Assembly (NCBI GenBank): GCA_913047695.1 | Contig: CAJWUI010000002.1 | Location: 1-64,000 of the forward strand | Length of the DNA: 64,000 nucleotides | Direction: 5' to 3' | Origin: an uncultured Bacteroidota bacterium | GTDB taxonomy: Bacteria > Bacteroidota > Bacteroidia > Flavobacteriales > Flavobacteriaceae | Shown here: positions 51,015 to 60,871 of the stretch, in pieces | How positions within the stretch are numbered: the stretch's first letter is position 1 | Layout: each line of letters opens with the position of its first letter | The notes under the pieces: generated by a model | What the model was told of the DNA's origin: nothing | The model's database searches: none | The model's input: the letters and a program-made list of their open reading frames with translations, nothing else | Made by a program: the position numbers and the translations under genes

Positions 51015-52541
51015 ATGAAAAATGCCAGTTTATTTGCAAATTTAAAAAGCGACATACCAGCAAGTATTGTAGTATTTTTTGTCGCGCTGCCACTTTGTTT
51101 AGGGATTGCTTTAGCAAGTGGTGCCCCACTATTTTCTGGTCTAATTGCTGGAATAATAGGTGGAATAATTGTAGGTATTATCAGTGGTTCTCAAATAGGA
51201 GTAAGTGGTCCTGCTGCGGGACTTGCGGCTATCGTTTTTACTGCGATTGGAGATCTAGGTGGCTTTCAAAACTTTCTTCTAGCTGTAGTATTAGGTGGAC
51301 TTATTCAATTTGTCTTCGGTATACTTAGAGCAGGAGTTATAGGTTATTATTTCCCTTCATCAGTTATAAGGGGAATGTTAACAGGTATAGGTATCATAAT
51401 TATTATTAAACAAGTAAGACATTTTTTTGGCTATCAAAGTCCTGGAGAAGAATTTCCTGGAATTTTAGAGGCTTTAAATTATATTAATCCTGGAGCAACA
51501 TTAATTGCTATTGTAAGTATGGGAATATTATTGCTTTGGTCAAATATTTTGAGTAAAAAAGGGAAGATTTTTCAATTAATCCAAGGACCACTGGTTGCCG
51601 TTATAATTGGGATTATTTTTGTTGTTTTCACAAAAGGGAATAATTATTGGGCGATTCAGTCAGAACTTTTGGTTTCAGTTCCGGTTCCTGAGGATATTAA
51701 TTCGTTTTTTGGTCAATTTAGTTTTCCAAACTTTCAAGGCATCACAAGAGTTGAAATTTGGATAACAGCATTTACAATAGCCCTTGTTGCAAGTCTAGAG
51801 ACACTTTTATGTGTCGAGGCAACTGACAAATTAGATCCAGATAAACGAATTACACCTACGAACAGAGAACTAATTGCTCAGGGGACAGGGAATTTTATTT
51901 CTGGTTTAATAGGAGGTTTACCGGTAACTCAAGTTATTGTGAGAAGTTCCGCAAATATTCAATCTGGAGGTAAAACAAAAATGTCTGCTATCATTCATGG
52001 ATTCTTTTTGTTAATATCCATTATTCTCATTCCTGCATTACTTAATCAAATTCCATTATCTGTACTAGCAGCTATACTTTTTATAGTGGGATATAAACTT
52101 GCAAAACCAAGCTTATTTGTTACAATGTATAAATTAGGCTGGAAACAACTACTTCCATTTTTGATTACTATTATCGGTATCGTTTTCACGGATCTTTTGA
52201 TTGGGATTGGTTTAGGATTAATTTTAGGAATAGTAATTATAATAATTAATAGTTTCCAAAATTCACACTCAATTTCAACAGAGGGAAAAAATAAAACTAG
52301 AATTACATTAGCAGAAGAGGTTACTTTTTTTAATAAGGCATCAATATTAAAGGAATTAGATAAATTGCCAGAAGCAACATCCCTTGAAATAGACTTAAGA
52401 GGAACGAAATTTATAGATAATGATATAATTGAAATTTTTGAAGATTTTTTAGCAAAACAAAAAAATAAGAATTTTGAATTTAAAATTATATCCAGCAAAG
52501 GGGAATATAAAAACCCAGAAAATTTAGCTGAATTATTTTAA
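51015..52541 (+). CDS. SulP-family anion transporter with STAS domain
   Basis: A 508-aa transporter: about 12-14 helices (residues 15-415), including VALPLCLGIALASGAPLFSGLIAGIIGG, SGPAAGLAAIV and GLPVTQVIVRSSANIQSGGKTK. A short C-terminal STAS-like domain (about 425-505) contains EIDLRGTKFIDND. The following gene is beta-carbonic anhydrase, 92 nt downstream, which suggests bicarbonate as a substrate rather than sulfate (BicA-like inference). A TATATTTTTG-like promoter region lies about 60 nt upstream. The ORFs at 51095 and 52046 are shadows. Confidence 0.9.
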   Translation: MKNASLFANLKSDIPASIVVFFVALPLCLGIALASGAPLFSGLIAGIIGGIIVGIISGSQIGVSGPAAGLAAIVFTAIGDLGGFQNFLLAVVLGGLIQFVFGILRAGVIGYYFPSSVIRGMLTGIGIIIIIKQVRHFFGYQSPGEEFPGILEALNYINPGATLIAIVSMGILLLWSNILSKKGKIFQLIQGPLVAVIIGIIFVVFTKGNNYWAIQSELLVSVPVPEDINSFFGQFSFPNFQGITRVEIWITAFTIALVASLETLLCVEATDKLDPDKRITPTNRELIAQGTGNFISGLIGGLPVTQVIVRSSANIQSGGKTKMSAIIHGFFLLISIILIPALLNQIPLSVLAAILFIVGYKLAKPSLFVTMYKLGWKQLLPFLITIIGIVFTDLLIGIGLGLILGIVIIIINSFQNSHSISTEGKNKTRITLAEEVTFFNKASILKELDKLPEATSLEIDLRGTKFIDNDIIEIFEDFLAKQKNKNFEFKIISSKGEYKNPENLAELF

Positions 52542-52633
52542 GATTAGTGACAAAAAATTTTTAAAAAAGCTTTTATGTATTGTAAATTGAAATACATTTA
52601 TTGTTGTGATATTAAATAACCAAAAAATAATTT

Positions 52634-53260
52634 ATGGAAGCACAAACTAAGGAAACACAAGATAAAATGACACCTGATAAGTCATTAAATGAATTAAAAC
52701 TTGGAAACCAAAGGTTTGTTAATAAAAATCAGCTAAATCGAGATTTATTACAGCAAGTTAAACAAACAAGTACTGGCCAATATCCATTCGCAACAATCCT
52801 CAGCTGCATTGATTCTCGAGTCTCTTCGGAATTAATTTTTGATCAAGGTATCGGTGATATTTTCAGTGTCCGTATTGCTGGAAACTTCATTAACGAGGAT
52901 ATATTGGGGAGCATGGAATTTGCATGTAAGTTAGCTGGGACGAAATTAATATTAGTTTTAGGGCATACAGCTTGTGGAGCAGTGAAAGGCGCATGCGATC
53001 ATGCACGTCTAGGTAACCTGACAGCACTAATTAATAAGATTGAGCCTGCAGTAGAAGCAGTTACTGAGCCAAAAGAAGAAAGCCAAAGAAACTCATCAAA
53101 CATTAATTTTGTTAACAGTGTAGCAGAAAAAAATGTTGAGATGACAATTTCGAATATCCGATCGTCAAGTCCCGTTTTAGCTGAGATGGAAGAGCAGGGA
53201 TCGATCAAAATTATTGGCGGGATGTATGATATTGATACTGGTATAGTTCATTTCATATAA
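52634..53260 (+). CDS. Beta-carbonic anhydrase
   Basis: A 208-aa zinc enzyme interconverting CO2 and bicarbonate. Zinc ligands are visible: Cys and Asp/Arg in SCIDSRVSSE (about residue 58), His and Cys in LGHTACGAVKGA (about residues 117-120). It starts with a long polar N-terminus without a signal. Adjacent to the SulP transporter, the pair likely concentrates inorganic carbon or manages pH. The minus-strand ORF at 52999 is a shadow. Confidence 0.95.
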   Translation: MEAQTKETQDKMTPDKSLNELKLGNQRFVNKNQLNRDLLQQVKQTSTGQYPFATILSCIDSRVSSELIFDQGIGDIFSVRIAGNFINEDILGSMEFACKLAGTKLILVLGHTACGAVKGACDHARLGNLTALINKIEPAVEAVTEPKEESQRNSSNINFVNSVAEKNVEMTISNIRSSSPVLAEMEEQGSIKIIGGMYDIDTGIVHFI

Positions 53261-53314
53261 GGTCTCTCTATTTGATATTTGCGAATTTTAAATTCCACAA
53301 TTGACTTTAAGCTT

Positions 53315-55492
53315 ATGCTCAAGTTTCTAAATACTTTAATTTATTTTAAATTAAGTTACTATTCTGCTGCTATTTATTTTGTATTAATTTCTTGTAACAG
53401 AACTGGATATAAAAATACCTATCCAATAACAAAAAAAATTCCTGTCTCGAATAACTATTATGGCACAAAAATAATAGATGATTATCGTTGGCTTGAAGAT
53501 GATAACTCTGATGACACAAAAAAGTGGGTAATTAATCAGAATAATACAACTTTCAAATATTTAGATGAAATTCCTTTTAGAAATGATCTTAAGGTTCGAT
53601 TAGAACAACTTTGGGATTATGAAAAAATCTCAGCACCATTTAAAGAAGGACAATACACTTATTTCTACAAAAACGATGGTCTTCAAAATCAATCTATTCT
53701 TTGCCGAGAAAACAATAAAAATAACGCTGAAGTCTTTTTAAATCCAAACAGTTTTTCTAAAGATGGTACTACCTCTCTATCCACATTAAGCTTCTCTAAA
53801 ACAGGAGATTTAGTTGCATATTCTATAAGTGAAGGAGGAAGCGATTGGAGAAAAATTATAGTGATGAACGCCAGTAATAAAAAAATAATTGAGGATACTT
53901 TAGTAGATGTAAAATTCAGTGGCATACAATGGAAACTTGATGAAGGTTTTTTCTATTCTAGTTATGATAAACCGAAAGGAAGTGAGCTTAGTGACATGAC
54001 CGATCAGCACAAATTATATTATCATAAGTTAGGAACTAAACAATCTGAAGACATATTAGTGTATGGTGGAGAACAGGATCAAAAACACAGATATGTTGGA
54101 GCAAAAGTTTCTGATAATGGGAAGTACCTTTTTATTTCAGCCTCTAAAACAACTTCTGGCAATATCAGTTTTTTAAAGGACTTAAATTTGAATTTGAAAA
54201 CTAGCCCCTTAATCAGAGTAGATGAAAATTATCAAACAGATAGTTATTTATTACACTCAGATGGGGAAAAGCTGTATATAGTTACTAACAGCAATGCACC
54301 AAATCAAAAGCTTATAGTGGTTAATGCCAGAAAACCACAAGAAAAATACTGGAAGGATTTTATACCTGAAGGGAAGTATGTTCTTTCACCAACTGCTGGA
54401 GGTGGATATTTTTTTGCTCGCTATATCGCTGATGTAATAACAAAAGTAATTCAATATGATATGGGTGGTGTAAATATGGGAGAAATAGAGTTACCAGGAT
54501 TAGGAACAGCTTATGGTTGGAGTGGAAAAAAAGACCAAGAAGTTTTATATTTCAGTTTCACAAACTACCATTCCCCTAGCCAAATATATTCTTATAATCC
54601 AAAAACAAAAACATCAATAAAATACTGGGAGCCCCGAATTGATTTTGATTCAAATGATTATAAGTCAGAACAAATTTTTTATAAATCAGAAGATGGAACT
54701 AAAATTCCAATGATTATTACTTACAAAAAAGGTATAAAATTTGATGGCCAAAACCCTACCATTTTATATGGATATGGAGGCTTCAATATAAGTATCCGGC
54801 CTTCTTTTAATATAGCAAATGCTGTTTGGTTAGAACAGGGAGGGATTTATGCTGTTCCAAATATCAGGGGTGGTGGAGAGTATGGGAAAGAATGGCATAA
54901 AGCAGGAACACAACAAAAAAAACAAAATGTATTTGATGACTTCATTGCAGCAGCAGAATTTCTAATAAAAAATAAATTTACCAATCCAGAGTTTCTTGCT
55001 ATTAGGGGAGGTTCAAACGGTGGCTTACTTGTTGGAGCCACGATGACTCAAAGGCCTGAACTAATGAAGGTCGCATTACCTGCAGTAGGAGTTTTAGATA
55101 TGTTACGTTATCACAAGTTTACTGCAGGTGCAGGCTGGGCATACGATTATGGTACTTCCGAAGATTCTAAGGAGATGTTTGATTATTTAAAAAGTTATTC
55201 TCCAGTTCATAATGTAAAAGAGGATACAAATTACCCTGCGACTTTAATTACAACTGGGGATCATGATGACCGTGTGGTTCCTGCACACTCTTTTAAATTT
55301 GCAGCCAAGCTACAAAACAAACAAAATGGAGAAAATCCAGTTTTAATTCGGGTAGAGACCAACGCCGGACATGGAGCTGGAACTCCTGTATCAAAAAGAA
55401 TTGACCAATACGCGGATATCTTTGGATTTACTCTTTTTAATATGGGATTTAAAGCTTTACCCCAAAAGGTCAAAAATAAAGTGAAAGGGTAA
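53315..55492 (+). CDS. Prolyl oligopeptidase (S9A) lipoprotein
   Basis: Start moved from TTG 53279 to ATG 53315 because MLKFLNTLIYFKLSYYSAAIYFVLISC is a recognisable lipoprotein signal; 725 aa. The N-terminal beta-propeller (residues about 60-420) begins DDYRWLEDDNSDDTKKW, typical of POP. The catalytic triad is Ser in IRGGSNGGLLVGA, Asp in TGDHDDRVVP and His in NAGHGAGTP. The enzyme cleaves after proline in short peptides; here it is probably periplasmic. The shadow ORFs at 53689, 54847 and 55261 are excluded. Confidence 0.95.
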   Translation: MLKFLNTLIYFKLSYYSAAIYFVLISCNRTGYKNTYPITKKIPVSNNYYGTKIIDDYRWLEDDNSDDTKKWVINQNNTTFKYLDEIPFRNDLKVRLEQLWDYEKISAPFKEGQYTYFYKNDGLQNQSILCRENNKNNAEVFLNPNSFSKDGTTSLSTLSFSKTGDLVAYSISEGGSDWRKIIVMNASNKKIIEDTLVDVKFSGIQWKLDEGFFYSSYDKPKGSELSDMTDQHKLYYHKLGTKQSEDILVYGGEQDQKHRYVGAKVSDNGKYLFISASKTTSGNISFLKDLNLNLKTSPLIRVDENYQTDSYLLHSDGEKLYIVTNSNAPNQKLIVVNARKPQEKYWKDFIPEGKYVLSPTAGGGYFFARYIADVITKVIQYDMGGVNMGEIELPGLGTAYGWSGKKDQEVLYFSFTNYHSPSQIYSYNPKTKTSIKYWEPRIDFDSNDYKSEQIFYKSEDGTKIPMIITYKKGIKFDGQNPTILYGYGGFNISIRPSFNIANAVWLEQGGIYAVPNIRGGGEYGKEWHKAGTQQKKQNVFDDFIAAAEFLIKNKFTNPEFLAIRGGSNGGLLVGATMTQRPELMKVALPAVGVLDMLRYHKFTAGAGWAYDYGTSEDSKEMFDYLKSYSPVHNVKEDTNYPATLITTGDHDDRVVPAHSFKFAAKLQNKQNGENPVLIRVETNAGHGAGTPVSKRIDQYADIFGFTLFNMGFKALPQKVKNKVKG

Positions 55493-55505
55493 AATTTAAT
55501 TCACT

Positions 55506-55985
55506 ATGATACGTGAGGCAAAATCTAAAGACGCAAAAGCCATAGCTTCAATTTATAACCACTATATTTTAAATTCTTCAATAAGTTTTGAAGAAAACCC
55601 CGTAGATGAAAATATTATAATTGAAAGGATAAATTATAATGAAAAGAATAAGTGGTGGATTTATGAATCTGCTGATGAATTATTAGGTTATGCATATTCC
55701 ACTAACTGGAAATCTAGATCAGCATACCGCCATACGGTCGAAAGCAGTATTTATTTAAAGCCAAACAATTTCCGAAATGGAATAGGAACAGCACTTTATA
55801 CAAAACTTTTAGAATCATTGAAAAAAGAGGGATTTAGAAGGGTTTTGGCTGGAATTTCTTTGCCTAATGAATCAAGTGTTCTGTTTCACGAGAATTTTGG
55901 ATTTAAAAAAGTAGGACAACTTGAGTCAGTGGGATATAAGTTCAAAAAGTGGATAGATATTGGTTATTGGGAGCTTAAAATTTAG
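55506..55985 (+). CDS. GNAT acetyltransferase, phosphinothricin-acetyltransferase-like
   Basis: A 159-aa acetyltransferase: MIREAKSKDAKAIASIYNHYILNSSISFEE resembles the Pat/Bar opening. WKSRSAYRHTVESSIYLKPNNFRNGIGTALYTKLL is the CoA-binding motif, and LHENFGFKKVGQLESVGYKFKKWID the end. Substrate is probably an amino-acid-like compound. It is 13 nt after the peptidase and likely co-transcribed. It converges on accC (6 nt). Confidence 0.88.
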   Translation: MIREAKSKDAKAIASIYNHYILNSSISFEENPVDENIIIERINYNEKNKWWIYESADELLGYAYSTNWKSRSAYRHTVESSIYLKPNNFRNGIGTALYTKLLESLKKEGFRRVLAGISLPNESSVLFHENFGFKKVGQLESVGYKFKKWIDIGYWELKI

Positions 55986-55990
55986 AAATA

Positions 55991-57331
55991 CTAATTTTGC
56001 ATTTCAAACTCCTCCATGAATTTTGTTGTATACTTTCCATTTAAATAGGCAGGATTATTCATTAATTTTAAATGAAACGGAATAGTTGTTTTTACACCTT
56101 CTATAATAAATTCCTCCAGAGCACGCTTCATTTTATGGATTGCACCCTCTCTTGTTTGAGCTGTGGTGATTAGTTTAGCGATCATTGAGTCATAGTGAGG
56201 GGGAATTACATAACCACTATAAACATGAGTATCCAGTCTTACCCCATGTCCTCCAGGGAAATGCATTGTGCTTATCATTCCAGGACTTGGTCTAAAATCA
56301 TTAAACGGGTCTTCTGCATTAATTCGACATTCTATAGAATGGAGTTTAGGGAAATAATTTTTACCTGAAATTTTTTCACCTGCTGCAACCTTTATTTGCT
56401 CACATATCAGATCAAAATCTATCACTTGCTCAGTAACAGGATGTTCTACTTGAATTCTTGTATTCATTTCCATGAAGTAGAAATCCTTATTTTTATCTAC
56501 TAGAAATTCAATTGTACCTGCTCCTTCATATTTTATAAATTCAGTTGCTTTTACTGCAGCCTCACCCATTTTGTTTCTTAGCGTAGAAGTCATAAATGGG
56601 GAAGGAGTTTCTTCAGTCAATTTTTGATGACGTCGCTGTATTGAGCAATCCCTTTCAGAAAGATGACAGGCTTTCCCACTTGAATCTCCAACTACTTGGA
56701 TCTCAATATGACGAGGTTCTTCGATTAGCTTTTCAATGTACATACCGTCATTACCAAATGAAGCAGCAGCCTCTTGTCTTGAACTATTCCATGCTTTTTC
56801 AAGGTCCTGTGATTTCCATATTGCTCGCATTCCTTTCCCGCCACCCCCGGCGGTTGCTTTTAACATTACCGGATAGCCTATTTCAGATGCTATTTGTTCA
56901 GCTTCTTTAAAACTTCCAATTATACCTTTTGAACCTGGAATAGTCGGGATTCCAGCTTCTTGCATGGTTTTTTTCGCTGAAGCTTTATCTCCCATTTTAC
57001 TTATCATAGATGGAGAAGCACCAATAAATTTAATTTTATGTTCCTCACATATTTCAGAGAATTTTGCATTTTCAGATAAAAAGCCATAACCAGGATGTAT
57101 AGCATCTGCATTTGTTATTTCGGCTGCAGCAATAATATTTGAAATTTTTAAGTAAGATTCGTTACTAGCGGCTGGCCCAATACAAACGGCCTCGTCCGCA
57201 AATCGAACATGTAGGCTATCAGCATCAGCTTTTGAATAAACAGCAACTGTTTTTATACCCATTTCTTTGCAAGTACGAATAATTCTCATGGCAATTTCAC
57301 CCCTGTTTGCAATTAGAATTTTATTGAACAT
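55991..57331 (-). CDS. accC: Acetyl-CoA carboxylase, biotin carboxylase subunit
   Basis: A 446-aa ATP-grasp enzyme carboxylating the biotin of AccB, the first step of fatty-acid synthesis. [18 protein letters not shown] opens it. ATP-binding [12 protein letters not shown] (about residue 160), [10 protein letters not shown] and [18 protein letters not shown] are all present. It lies 9 nt after accB in the rpmF-fabH-accB-accC order that is conserved in many bacteria. The + strand ORF at 56596 is a shadow. Confidence 0.98.
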   Translation of the reverse strand: MFNKILIANRGEIAMRIIRTCKEMGIKTVAVYSKADADSLHVRFADEAVCIGPAASNESYLKISNIIAAAEITNADAIHPGYGFLSENAKFSEICEEHKIKFIGASPSMISKMGDKASAKKTMQEAGIPTIPGSKGIIGSFKEAEQIASEIGYPVMLKATAGGGGKGMRAIWKSQDLEKAWNSSRQEAAASFGNDGMYIEKLIEEPRHIEIQVVGDSSGKACHLSERDCSIQRRHQKLTEETPSPFMTSTLRNKMGEAAVKATEFIKYEGAGTIEFLVDKNKDFYFMEMNTRIQVEHPVTEQVIDFDLICEQIKVAAGEKISGKNYFPKLHSIECRINAEDPFNDFRPSPGMISTMHFPGGHGVRLDTHVYSGYVIPPHYDSMIAKLITTAQTREGAIHKMKRALEEFIIEGVKTTIPFHLKLMNNPAYLNGKYTTKFMEEFEMQN

Positions 57332-57340
57332 TTTTAATAT

Positions 57341-57838
57341 TTAAAGGGGTTTGATTAAAAATAACGGTTGATCAAATTCAACAGGAGAAGCGTCGTCAAT
57401 AAGGATTTTGACAATCGTACCACCTAATTCAGATTCAATCTCATTAAAAAGTTTCATAGCTTCAATAACACAAAGAACATCTCCTTCCTTAATTGTGTCT
57501 CCAACTTCAACAAATGGAGGTTTTTCAGGGGCTGATTTTCTATAAAAAGTTCCAATAATAGGAGATTTAATTGTAATTAATTCGTCATCTTCAGATGTAG
57601 ACTTATTTTTTTTATTTTCGTCACCTTTATTATCTTTTGAGGGTACTTCTAATGATTGAGAAGTAGAAGGTGATATTGGTAATGGGTTTACATTTTGCAA
57701 AAATTTAACAGGTTCCGCACCATTAGAGCTTCCTCCAGTTTTGATTGTTATTTTAATATCCTCCATTTCAAGTTTTACCTCTTGTGCACCAGATTTGGCT
57801 ACAAATTTTATTAGGTTTTGAATGTCTTTTATGTCCAT
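57341..57838 (-). CDS. accB: Biotin carboxyl carrier protein of acetyl-CoA carboxylase
   Basis: A 165-aa carrier. A Ser/Lys/Asn-rich linker (about 60-85) separates the N-terminal region from the biotinyl domain, which carries [13 protein letters not shown] with the biotin Lys in EAMKL (about residue 132). [23 protein letters not shown] is the conserved start of that domain. It lies between fabH (15 nt) and accC (9 nt). Confidence 0.98.
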   Translation of the reverse strand: MDIKDIQNLIKFVAKSGAQEVKLEMEDIKITIKTGGSSNGAEPVKFLQNVNPLPISPSTSQSLEVPSKDNKGDENKKNKSTSEDDELITIKSPIIGTFYRKSAPEKPPFVEVGDTIKEGDVLCVIEAMKLFNEIESELGGTIVKILIDDASPVEFDQPLFLIKPL

Positions 57839-57853
57839 TTTATTGATTTTAAT

Positions 57854-58858
57854 TTAATATGCCCACGTAAGGTAAGCTGCCCCCCATGTAAAGCCGCCAC
57901 CAAAGGCTGCAAAAACTAGCTTATCTCCTGTTTTTAATTTATTTTCATAATCTTTTAATAATAGCGGTAATGTTGCCGCGGTAGTGTTTCCATAATATTC
58001 AATATTCATCATCACTTTGCTCGGATTTAGGTCCAGACGCTGTGTTGTTGCATCAACAATTCTTTTATTTGCTTGATGCGGAACAAGATAATCAATACTC
58101 TCGTTATCAAGTTCGTTTCTTTTCATGATTTCTTTTGTGACGTTGGACATTTCTGAGACGGCATACCTGAAGACGGTTTTGCCATCTTGATGAATGTTGT
58201 GCCATCCTTTATCTAAGGTGTCTTTTGATGTAGGATGCAGTGAGCCTCCTGCTTTTATTTTTAAAGACATTCTATCTGAACCATCACTTCTAAAGTATTC
58301 ATCTTCCCAGCCATTTTCATTTAAGCTAGGTTCAAATAAAACGGCCCCCCCTCCATCACCAAATATTATACAAGTTGTACGATCTGTGTAATCAACGATG
58401 GAGGACATTTTATCAGCACCAATCAGTAATACTTTTTTATATCGCCCTGAACTCACATATGCAGCTGCAACACTCATTCCATAAAGGAAACCAGAACAAG
58501 CAGCGTTTAAATCATATGCAAAAGCATTCCTAGCTCCTATTGACGAGGCAACGTAAGGTGCAGTTGCTGCTACGTGTAAATCTGGTGTAATTGTTGCAAC
58601 AATCACAAGATCAATAGTATTCACGTTAGTATTTTTCTTTTTTAATAGATCTTTAGCTGCTTCTATTGCAAGATATGATGTTGCTTTATTATTATCCAAA
58701 AGGATTCTACGCTCTTTTATACCTGTTCTACTTTGAATCCATTCATCACTAGTATCAACCATGGTCTCTAATTTATGATTAGAAAGGATTGTTTCAGGCG
58801 TGTATCCTCCGACAGCAGTTATGGCTGCTTTGAGAACTTTTTTTCCCTTCAGGTGCAT
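57854..58858 (-). CDS. fabH: Beta-ketoacyl-ACP synthase III
   Basis: A 334-aa initiating condensing enzyme of type II fatty-acid synthesis. Catalytic Cys is in DLNAACSGFLYG (about residue 120), His in VPHQANKRIVD and Asn in YGNTTAATLPLLL. GYTPETILSN and DTSDEWIQSRTGIKERR are the usual N-terminal blocks. It is followed directly by accB and preceded at 120 nt by rpmF. The small + strand ORF at 58194 is a shadow. Confidence 0.98.
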   Translation of the reverse strand: MHLKGKKVLKAAITAVGGYTPETILSNHKLETMVDTSDEWIQSRTGIKERRILLDNNKATSYLAIEAAKDLLKKKNTNVNTIDLVIVATITPDLHVAATAPYVASSIGARNAFAYDLNAACSGFLYGMSVAAAYVSSGRYKKVLLIGADKMSSIVDYTDRTTCIIFGDGGGAVLFEPSLNENGWEDEYFRSDGSDRMSLKIKAGGSLHPTSKDTLDKGWHNIHQDGKTVFRYAVSEMSNVTKEIMKRNELDNESIDYLVPHQANKRIVDATTQRLDLNPSKVMMNIEYYGNTTAATLPLLLKDYENKLKTGDKLVFAAFGGGFTWGAAYLTWAY

Positions 58859-58978
58859 TTAGTTGTTTGCTTTTAAAGCGAAATTAAGATTAAGATAATG
58901 GTTTTTTAATGCAATCAAAATAATACGATCAAAAAGATTTTTGATAAATCAACTAAGATATTGTTTAACTATTTCTGA

Positions 58979-59176
58979 TTATGCAGTCTCTGTTTCAGTA
59001 GCATCAATAAGTACTTTACCTCTGTAATAAAGCTTGCCTTCATGCCAATGAGCTCTATGATAAAGATGCGCTTCACCTGTTTTCGAACATGTTGAAATTT
59101 GTTGATTAGCAGCTTTATAGTGAGTCCTTCGTTTGTCTCTTCTTGTCTTGGAAATTTTTCTTTTTGGATGTGCCAT
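58979..59176 (-). CDS. rpmF: 50S ribosomal protein L32
   Basis: A 65-aa basic protein: [22 protein letters not shown] is the L32 opening, and [18 protein letters not shown] the central region. The usual zinc-ribbon cysteines are mostly absent here (only one Cys in STCSKTGE), as in some Bacteroidota L32 proteins. It lies 7 nt after the DUF177 gene in a classical operon order. Confidence 0.97.
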   Translation of the reverse strand: MAHPKRKISKTRRDKRRTHYKAANQQISTCSKTGEAHLYHRAHWHEGKLYYRGKVLIDATETETA

Positions 59177-59183
59177 GGTTTTT

Positions 59184-59705
59184 TTATTGTAATAAACTAT
59201 TTAATTTCTCCCAGCGTGGGTCTTTATGAGTAGCAGATTTTCTGTTTTGTGGGTCCAGTTGTTCTAACTTACTTAAAATATCATTTTTTAATGTTCCATT
59301 TTTAATACCAGGATGTACTCTTTTTAAAGGAAGTGATAAAACAACCATTTCATAAAAATGTTGCGCTACATTAATCTGGTAACTACCTTCCGGAATCATC
59401 AAAATTTCATCTGGGTCGTTATCACTAGGAGTACCAAACTTGACAATCATATCAAAATTTGTTTTTACAGCATGGTTGAATAATTCTGTCGAAACATCGC
59501 ATGATAGTAATACATTCCCTCTGACATCAAAATGTAATTCAAAGAATGAAGCTTTTTTGTCCAGAGTTAATTTACCTTCTAATTCCGTTTTGTGAAAATC
59601 ATCAAACCCAAAGTATTGAAAGAACTTGTTCTCTATAGCAAATGAAAAATTATGTTTACCTTCTTTTAACCCTACAAAAGGTATTGTGAATTCCTTCAAC
59701 TCCAT
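59184..59705 (-). CDS. DUF177 (YceD-like) protein
   Basis: The track starts at 59753, but the internal ATG at 59705 gives [18 protein letters not shown], the conserved beginning, so it is preferred (173 aa). The DUF177 core [17 protein letters not shown] and [37 protein letters not shown] matches the family. YceD-type proteins are tied to 23S rRNA maturation in other bacteria and sit before rpmF, as here (7 nt). Confidence 0.9.
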   Translation of the reverse strand: MELKEFTIPFVGLKEGKHNFSFAIENKFFQYFGFDDFHKTELEGKLTLDKKASFFELHFDVRGNVLLSCDVSTELFNHAVKTNFDMIVKFGTPSDNDPDEILMIPEGSYQINVAQHFYEMVVLSLPLKRVHPGIKNGTLKNDILSKLEQLDPQNRKSATHKDPRWEKLNSLLQ

Positions 59706-59783
59706 TTGCAATATTTTTACAACAAATTTATTAAATTTTTTAACTAATAGCATTAAAATTTGTTTCGTTAAAATGACGGTTAA

Positions 59784-60773
59784 TTAAACTAATTTGTTAT
59801 TAATTAAGTATTCAGCTATTTGAATTGTATTAGTAGCAGCTCCTTTTCTGAGATTATCTGAAACAATCCAAAGATTTAATCCATTTTCTACAGATTCATC
59901 CCTCCTAATACGGCCTACAAAAACTTCATCTTTTCCCTCCACATTAATTGGCATAGGATAAAAATTTCTGTTAGGGTCATCAAAAACTTCTACTCCATTT
60001 GTTTCACCTAAAATTGATTTAATTTTTTTAATGTCATAGTTTGATTCAAATTCAATATTTACTGACTCACTATGACCTCCAATTACTGGAATTCGGATTG
60101 CTGTTGCTGTAATTCCTATTGAAAAGTCATCTAGAATTTTATGAGTTTCATGGACTAATTTCATTTCCTCTTTTGTGTAGTTATTATCCAGAAAAACATC
60201 ACATTGTGGGAGGGCATTTTTATGTATTTGATATGGGTAAGCTTTTTCTCCTATTTTACCATTTATCTCATTTTCAAGTTGTTTTACTGCTTTTACTCCC
60301 GTCCCTGTAATTGATTGATATGTAGAGATAACTAATCGTTTAATTTTGAAAGCTTTATGTAAAGGAGCTATCGCCATCACCATTTGAATAGTTGAACAGT
60401 TTGGATTAGCAATTATTTTATCTGTTGAAGTTAATTTGGATGCATTGATTTCTGGAATAACAAGTTTTATGTTTTTTTTCATTCTCCAAGCCGATGAATT
60501 ATCAATCACAGTTGTTCCATTTTCTGCAAATTTTGGCACCCATTCTAGGGAGGTGTTTCCACCAGCAGAGAATAAAGCTATATCTGGGGAAGCATTGATT
60601 GCCTCTTCTAATCCAATAATCTTCAAATTTTCCCCTTTAAATAAAATAGTTTTACCTATTGATTTTTCTGATGCGACGGGTATTAATTCGCTGATTGGAA
60701 TTTTACGTTCTGTTAAAACTTCTAACATAACTTTTCCCACCATACCTGTTACCCCTACAATAGCTATTCTCAT
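59784..60773 (-). CDS. asd: Aspartate-semialdehyde dehydrogenase
   Basis: A 329-aa NADP-dependent enzyme making L-aspartate 4-semialdehyde for Lys, Thr and Met and for diaminopimelate. GVTGMVGKVMLEVL is the nucleotide-binding loop. The catalytic Cys is in IIANPNCSTIQMVMA (about residue 125), and the substrate-binding His in GGHSESVNIEFE. FSAGGNTS is the family signature. Small + strand ORFs at 60119 and 60436 are shadows. Confidence 0.96.
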   Translation of the reverse strand: MRIAIVGVTGMVGKVMLEVLTERKIPISELIPVASEKSIGKTILFKGENLKIIGLEEAINASPDIALFSAGGNTSLEWVPKFAENGTTVIDNSSAWRMKKNIKLVIPEINASKLTSTDKIIANPNCSTIQMVMAIAPLHKAFKIKRLVISTYQSITGTGVKAVKQLENEINGKIGEKAYPYQIHKNALPQCDVFLDNNYTKEEMKLVHETHKILDDFSIGITATAIRIPVIGGHSESVNIEFESNYDIKKIKSILGETNGVEVFDDPNRNFYPMPINVEGKDEVFVGRIRRDESVENGLNLWIVSDNLRKGAATNTIQIAEYLINNKLV

Positions 60774-60871
60774 TTTTTAAATTTTGTTAAAATTACTACT
60801 TAAAGGGTTTTGGACAACATCCATGTGCATTTATAACAAATAATATTGTTTTGTTATTAGATGAATATTTT

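Noticed and set aside
51095-51328. 77-aa Cys/Trp-rich ORF in the track
   Set aside because: It is an alternative frame of the SulP transporter; its Cys/Trp richness comes from reading Gly/Ala/Val codons out of frame.
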